From Defluviibacillus sp043739385 (GTDB lineage: Bacteria > Pseudomonadota > Gammaproteobacteria > Burkholderiales > Burkholderiaceae_C), in NCBI GenBank assembly GCA_043739385.1, contig JAYUED010000141.1:1-35350 (forward strand): a stretch of DNA of 35,350 bases, written 5' to 3'. The notes beneath the pieces were generated by a model. The model was given only the letters and a program-made list of their open reading frames with translations, did no database searches and was not told where the DNA came from. Below are positions 31,935 to 35,350 of this stretch, piece after piece; positions within the stretch are counted from its first letter, which is position 1, and the number at the start of each line of letters is the position of its first letter. Both the position numbers and the translations under genes were made by a program.

Positions 31935-32719
31935 GCGTGAGCCGACGCTATGCAGCGCAAGAAATCCTCTACCGTTGCGGTGTACCCCAGCTCCAGCGCG
32001 TCGGCAACCAGCGCGTGGCCGATGGACACCTCCTGAATGCCACGTACCGCACGCAGAAAATCGGTGAGGTTGTTACGGCTCAGGTCATGGCCTGCATTCA
32101 GGCCCAGCCCGGCTTCGCGTGCAGCGAGCGCAGTGGCCACAAATTGCGCCTGCACTTCAGCCTGCATCGCCGTACCGTGTGCGCTGGCATAGCTTTCGGT
32201 GTACAGCTCGACGCGGGTTGCACCTACCGCTTTGACCGCAGCCATAGCGCTTGGAACTGGGTCCATGAACAGGCTGACGCGCACACCCAGAGCATTGGCC
32301 TCTTCAACCAGCGGCTTGAGGCGGGCAGCATCGTCGGGGAACGTCCAGCCATGGTCACTGGTGGACTGGCCTTCACTGTCCGGCACAAACGTGGCTTGGT
32401 GAAGTGGCAAACCCAAGCGCCGCAACTCGCGTACAAAGTCCATTAGGTTGTGAAAGGGGTTGCCTTCCACGTTGAATTCACGGTCGGGCCATTGCTGCAT
32501 TAGCGCGGCGAGATCGTATACATCATGTGCACGAATATGGCGTTCATCGGGGCGCGGATGCACGGTGATGCCTTGCGCACCAGCCTCAAGGCACAGTGTG
32601 GCAGCGCGGGTGACGCTAGGTATGCCTAGGTGCCTGGTATTGCGTACCAGGGCTACTTTGTTCAAGTTGACAGAGAGCGCTGCGTGGGGAATCTTTGGCG
32701 TAGGGGCTATGGAAGTCAT
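31931..32719 (-). CDS. pdxJ: Pyridoxine 5'-phosphate synthase
   Basis: Condenses 1-deoxyxylulose 5-phosphate with 3-amino-2-oxopropyl phosphate to form pyridoxine 5'-phosphate in the DXP-dependent vitamin B6 route. The 262-residue TIM barrel shows LSVNLNKVALVRNTR at the start, then ITVHPRPDERHI, FNVEGNP, LFMDP and NAGHDLSRNNL, which carry the active-site histidines, arginines and glutamate. It follows recO by 15 bases within the rnc-era-recO-pdxJ-acpS block. Confidence 0.97.
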   Translation of the reverse strand: MTSIAPTPKIPHAALSVNLNKVALVRNTRHLGIPSVTRAATLCLEAGAQGITVHPRPDERHIRAHDVYDLAALMQQWPDREFNVEGNPFHNLMDFVRELRRLGLPLHQATFVPDSEGQSTSDHGWTFPDDAARLKPLVEEANALGVRVSLFMDPVPSAMAAVKAVGATRVELYTESYASAHGTAMQAEVQAQFVATALAAREAGLGLNAGHDLSRNNLTDFLRAVRGIQEVSIGHALVADALELGYTATVEDFLRCIASAHA

Positions 32720-32734
32720 GTTATTTACTGCTAC

Positions 32735-33523
32735 TCATTTACTGCAAGTCATTTCTTGCAAATCCATCATCATCTGCTGGGTACGCAGGGTAGTTACGCC
32801 GCAATGGTAGTGCAGCAGGTCACGTAATTGCCGCTTGAGGGCGTTCGCCACTGGGGCGCAGGCACGCAAAGTCGGGGTGAAGGGGGATGGTGTATCCAGC
32901 GCTTGCTGCAAATCCAGCCATTGCGCACCCGTTAGCCCTCGCTCTTTGCCACTAACTTCACGCAGACCACCCTCAGGGACGACGCAGTAGCTGCGCTCGG
33001 TGTCTAGTGGGGCAAGTGTCAGGGTTTGCATGTCCAACGCCGGCAAAAAACCAATGTCACGCAACAGCAGCAGCTCGAAGCAGCGAAGCGTCGTTTGCAG
33101 CACCTCACCTTGCTCCGAGGCCAGCACCTGCACCACTTTGGCATAGAGGTCGAACAAGCCTTCATGCGCATCTTCGCGGGCCAGCAGGCGAATCAACAAC
33201 TCGTTAAGGTAGTAGCCCGACAGCAGTGCATCTCCCGTTGGCATGACATGACCGCCCATCCACTCGGCGCTTTTAAGCGTACGGATTTCTGCGTCGCCAC
33301 CGAAGGCCAAAGACAATGGCTGCAAGGGCAGCAGTACCGGGCGAAAACTGGAGGTGGGCCGCTTCGCCCCTTTGGCTACCAAAGCGATGCGGCCATGGTT
33401 TCGCGTGAATACATCCAAAATCAGACTGGACTCGCTCCAGTTGTAATGGTGAAGGACGTAGGCGGGCTCGTGGGTTATGCCAATCGAGCGACCAGTGGCG
33501 GGCCTGGTACGGCTGGTGGCCAT
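32735..33523 (-). CDS. recO: DNA repair protein RecO
   Basis: Recombination mediator that works with RecF and RecR to load RecA onto SSB-covered single strands. With ATG 33523 the product has 262 residues: an N-terminal OB fold (AYVLHHYNWSESSLILDVFTRNHGRIALVAKGAKR in outline), a central helical region (YYLNELLIRLLAREDAHEGLF), and a C-terminal part with FELLLLRDIGFLPALD. The frame is open to 33640 and includes an ATG at 33589, but those starts lie inside era and add a basic tail not seen in the family. The chosen ATG is 28 bases after the era stop with GCGGA just upstream. Confidence 0.93.
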   Translation of the reverse strand: MATSRTRPATGRSIGITHEPAYVLHHYNWSESSLILDVFTRNHGRIALVAKGAKRPTSSFRPVLLPLQPLSLAFGGDAEIRTLKSAEWMGGHVMPTGDALLSGYYLNELLIRLLAREDAHEGLFDLYAKVVQVLASEQGEVLQTTLRCFELLLLRDIGFLPALDMQTLTLAPLDTERSYCVVPEGGLREVSGKERGLTGAQWLDLQQALDTPSPFTPTLRACAPVANALKRQLRDLLHYHCGVTTLRTQQMMMDLQEMTCSK

Positions 33524-33551
33524 GTCCGCAAGCTGGTCAGATTTAGCGCGC

Positions 33552-34658
33552 TTACTGGTAGCCGAACGACCGCACCCGCGCTTCGTCATCGGCCCAGCCT
33601 GAGCGAACTTTGACCCAAATCTCAATGAACACCTTGGCATCCATCAGTTTTTCCAGCTCTTTGCGGGTTTCAGAACCAATGCGTTTCAGGCGTTCGCCCT
33701 TGTCACCAATCACCATGGCCTTGTGCGTATCGCGCTCAACGACGATGCTGGCAGCGACCTTCACAAACCGTTTGTGGAGCTTGCTAGGCTCTTCTTCAAA
33801 CTTGTCAATGATGACGGTGGAGGTGTAGGGCAACTCGTCCCCCGTCAAGCGGAACAGCTTTTCGCGCACCATCTCGCTAACCAGGAAGCGTTCGCTGCGA
33901 TCGGTAAGTTCATCATCGCCATACATGAAGTTTTGCTCGGGCAAGTACTTTTCGCAGATGCCAAACAAGCGCGTCACGTCTTTGCTGTTTTTCGCCGACA
34001 TGGGCACAAATTCAGCAAAGGCGTGGCGCTCTTGCATGGTTTGCAGCCACGGGGCGACATCACCACGGCGGTGGATCAGATCGAACTTGTTGCCAATCAG
34101 GATGGCGGGTACGTCTTTGCTGAGAAGCGACAGCACCTTGGCGTCGGCTTGCGTGAAGTGACCGGCTTCAACCACCATCAACACCAAATCAACATCACCA
34201 ACGGCACCAAGCACGGTTTTGTTCAACGAGCGGTTCAGCGCGTTGTTATGTACTGTTTGGAAGCCAGGCGTATCGACAAACACAAATTGCGTCAGTCCCT
34301 TGGTGTGCATACCGGTGATACGGTGACGCGTGGTTTGGGCTTTGGCTGATGTGATGCTGATTTTTTGCCCTACCAGTGCGTTAAGCAAGGTGGATTTGCC
34401 CACGTTGGGACGACCCACAATGGCAATCAAACCACAGCGCTGGCCTGCCACAGGCGCAGAAATACGCCGAGGGGCGAGCTTCAACATGGCCTCAATATCA
34501 GGCATCGGCGCTTCATTTTCGATAGCGTCTGATGCCAAGTTAGCTTGATCCATTGCCGATTTTGGTATTTTTTCAGCTTTAGGAGCTTTAGGAGCTTTAG
34601 GTACCTTGGGTACCTCAGGTACTTGAATAGATGCTTTGGCAGATTTTGGAGTTGTCAT
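33552..34658 (-). CDS. era: GTPase Era with a Pro/Lys-repeat N-terminal extension
   Basis: Essential GTPase that binds 16S rRNA and helps mature the 30S subunit. The 368-residue product has G1 in GRPNVGKST (residues 82-90), switch II DTPGF, the guanine-specificity motif IGNKFD, and a C-terminal KH domain (FIEIWVKVRSGWADDE). Typical Era has about 300 residues and G1 near residue 15-20. Here about 65 extra residues precede it, including VPEVPKVPKAPKAPKAEK, encoded by imperfect 9-base repeats. The ATG overlaps the rnc stop by one base (TAATG), which supports this long start, though in-frame ATGs at codons 36, 52 and 58 are possible. Confidence 0.95.
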   Translation of the reverse strand: MTTPKSAKASIQVPEVPKVPKAPKAPKAEKIPKSAMDQANLASDAIENEAPMPDIEAMLKLAPRRISAPVAGQRCGLIAIVGRPNVGKSTLLNALVGQKISITSAKAQTTRHRITGMHTKGLTQFVFVDTPGFQTVHNNALNRSLNKTVLGAVGDVDLVLMVVEAGHFTQADAKVLSLLSKDVPAILIGNKFDLIHRRGDVAPWLQTMQERHAFAEFVPMSAKNSKDVTRLFGICEKYLPEQNFMYGDDELTDRSERFLVSEMVREKLFRLTGDELPYTSTVIIDKFEEEPSKLHKRFVKVAASIVVERDTHKAMVIGDKGERLKRIGSETRKELEKLMDAKVFIEIWVKVRSGWADDEARVRSFGYQ

Positions 34659-35350
34659 TATTTAGCCTTGGCTCTGAGGGTTATCAACATGGCGGTAGCG
34701 GCAGCCTGCTCACCGGCTCGACGAGATCCGCCTATGCCACGTTCAGTTATGCCGTATTCAGTAATTTCGCATTCCACGTCAAAGGTTTGCTGGTGCGCGG
34801 CACCCAAAGTGGCGACTACGCGGTAATTGGGTAAACGCATTTTGCGCCCTTGCAGCCACTCTTGCAGTTCGGTCTTGGGGTCTTTGCCGATCGCCTGCAT
34901 CTGGGGTTGAATATCCACCGCCTGAAACAGACGGCCAACCAGCGCATCGGCAGCGGCAAACCCAGCATCCAGATAAACAGCGCCGATCACAGCTTCAAGC
35001 GCATCAGCCAGGATGGAAGGACGCTTATGACCACCCGAACGGGCTTCGCCATCACCTAGGCGCAACACCTCAGAAAGCCGCAGATCTTGGGCCAGCTGAT
35101 GCAGTGTGTCTTGTTTAACCAAATTGGCCCTAACCCGTGACAAGTCGCCCTCAGGCTGGTTCTGAAGGCGGGTGTAGAGCAGGGTGGACACTGATAAGTT
35201 GAGCACCGAGTCACCTAGAAACTCCAGCCGCTCGTTATGGTCGGCAGAAAAACTACGGTGCGTCAGCGCTTGGCCCAGTAGCTGAGGACTAGAGAACTCG
35301 TGGTGAATGCGGCGTTGCAGAGAGAGCAGGCCTTCACTTAAAACAAAATT
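34658..35350 (-). CDS. rnc: Ribonuclease III (5' end beyond window)
   Basis: Double-strand-specific endoribonuclease for rRNA, mRNA and regulatory RNA processing. The 230 residues inside the window include the catalytic signature NERLEFLGDSVLNL, LADALEAVIGAVYLDAG with the second acidic cluster, and a C-terminal double-stranded-RNA-binding domain (DPKTELQEWLQG to the end). The frame stays open to base 35350 with residues NFVLSEGLLSLQRR, and no start codon is seen, so only a few N-terminal residues are missing. An internal start at 35206 would remove the catalytic motif and is wrong. rnc-era-recO is a conserved operon order. Confidence 0.96.
   Translation of the reverse strand, partial: NFVLSEGLLSLQRRIHHEFSSPQLLGQALTHRSFSADHNERLEFLGDSVLNLSVSTLLYTRLQNQPEGDLSRVRANLVKQDTLHQLAQDLRLSEVLRLGDGEARSGGHKRPSILADALEAVIGAVYLDAGFAAADALVGRLFQAVDIQPQMQAIGKDPKTELQEWLQGRKMRLPNYRVVATLGAAHQQTFDVECEITEYGITERGIGGSRRAGEQAAATAMLITLRAKAK

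Noticed and set aside
33524..33640. 39-residue N-terminal extension of RecO
   Set aside because: It lies mostly inside era and is not seen in the family; the ATG at 33523 fits the expected N-terminus.
1..35350. Search for tRNA, rRNA, CRISPR arrays, transposases, phage genes and riboswitches
   Set aside because: No cloverleaf-like segment, regularly spaced repeat array, transposase motif or recognisable riboswitch core was seen by eye; small RNAs cannot be excluded.

Overview
The window looks like a chromosomal segment of a betaproteobacterium of the order Burkholderiales, most likely family Comamonadaceae (Rhodoferax/Polaromonas-like). The reasons are the gene order leuC-leuD-leuB-asd-fimV-truA-trpF-trpB-trpA-accD, the block rnc-era-recO-pdxJ-acpS, moderately high GC, and short interspersed repeats of a kind I remember from that family. 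Taxonomy is inferred from gene order and protein style, not from a database search.

Layout. (1) 1-12431, plus strand: the tail of a probable LysR-type regulator, then leucine biosynthesis (leuC, leuD, leuB), aspartate-semialdehyde dehydrogenase (asd), the cell-pole/pilus protein FimV, pseudouridine synthase truA, and the last steps of tryptophan biosynthesis with accD (trpF, trpB, trpA, accD). (2) 12477-13711: a YggT membrane protein (minus) and a LON-substrate-binding-domain protein (plus), read divergently. (3) 13739-27147, minus strand: an eleven-gene surface-glycan locus. In transcription order it holds a MurJ/MviN-type flippase, an HpcH/HpaI (CitE-like) aldolase, a small phosphoglycosyl transferase, an AsnB-type amidotransferase, a GT-B-like glycosyltransferase, a FemAB/GNAT-type acyltransferase, a CMP-nonulosonate synthetase, a nonulosonate synthase, a hydrolysing UDP-sugar 2-epimerase, an EpsN/PglE-like aminotransferase and a FlaA1/CapD-like 4,6-dehydratase. 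(4) 27311-30295, plus strand: lysS and an NHL-repeat lipoprotein. (5) 30327-35350, minus strand: rnc (cut by the window edge), era, recO, pdxJ, acpS and nagZ.

How the genes fit together. In the glycan locus, dehydratase plus aminotransferase should turn UDP-GlcNAc into a UDP-4-amino-4,6-dideoxy sugar. After N-acylation, the NeuC-like, NeuB-like and NeuA-like enzymes would convert it to a CMP-activated legionaminic-acid-type nonulosonate. The small phosphoglycosyl transferase would start a glycan on undecaprenyl phosphate, the GT would extend it, and the MurJ-like protein could flip it. No dedicated PglD/LegH acetyltransferase, Wzy polymerase or Wzz chain-length regulator is visible. The FemAB-like, AsnB-like and aldolase genes are the less usual members and may add unusual decorations.

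Structure outside genes includes a 94-bp near-perfect palindrome between leuC and leuD, and a roughly 59-nt interspersed repeat upstream of leuB with two more copies translated inside the MurJ-like gene in opposite orientations. There is also a GC-rich repeat between two glycan genes, a hairpin after asd, and an AT-rich repeat-bearing spacer before nagZ. Era carries an unusual Pro/Lys-repeat N-terminal extension. I saw no rRNA, tRNA, CRISPR array, transposase or phage gene.
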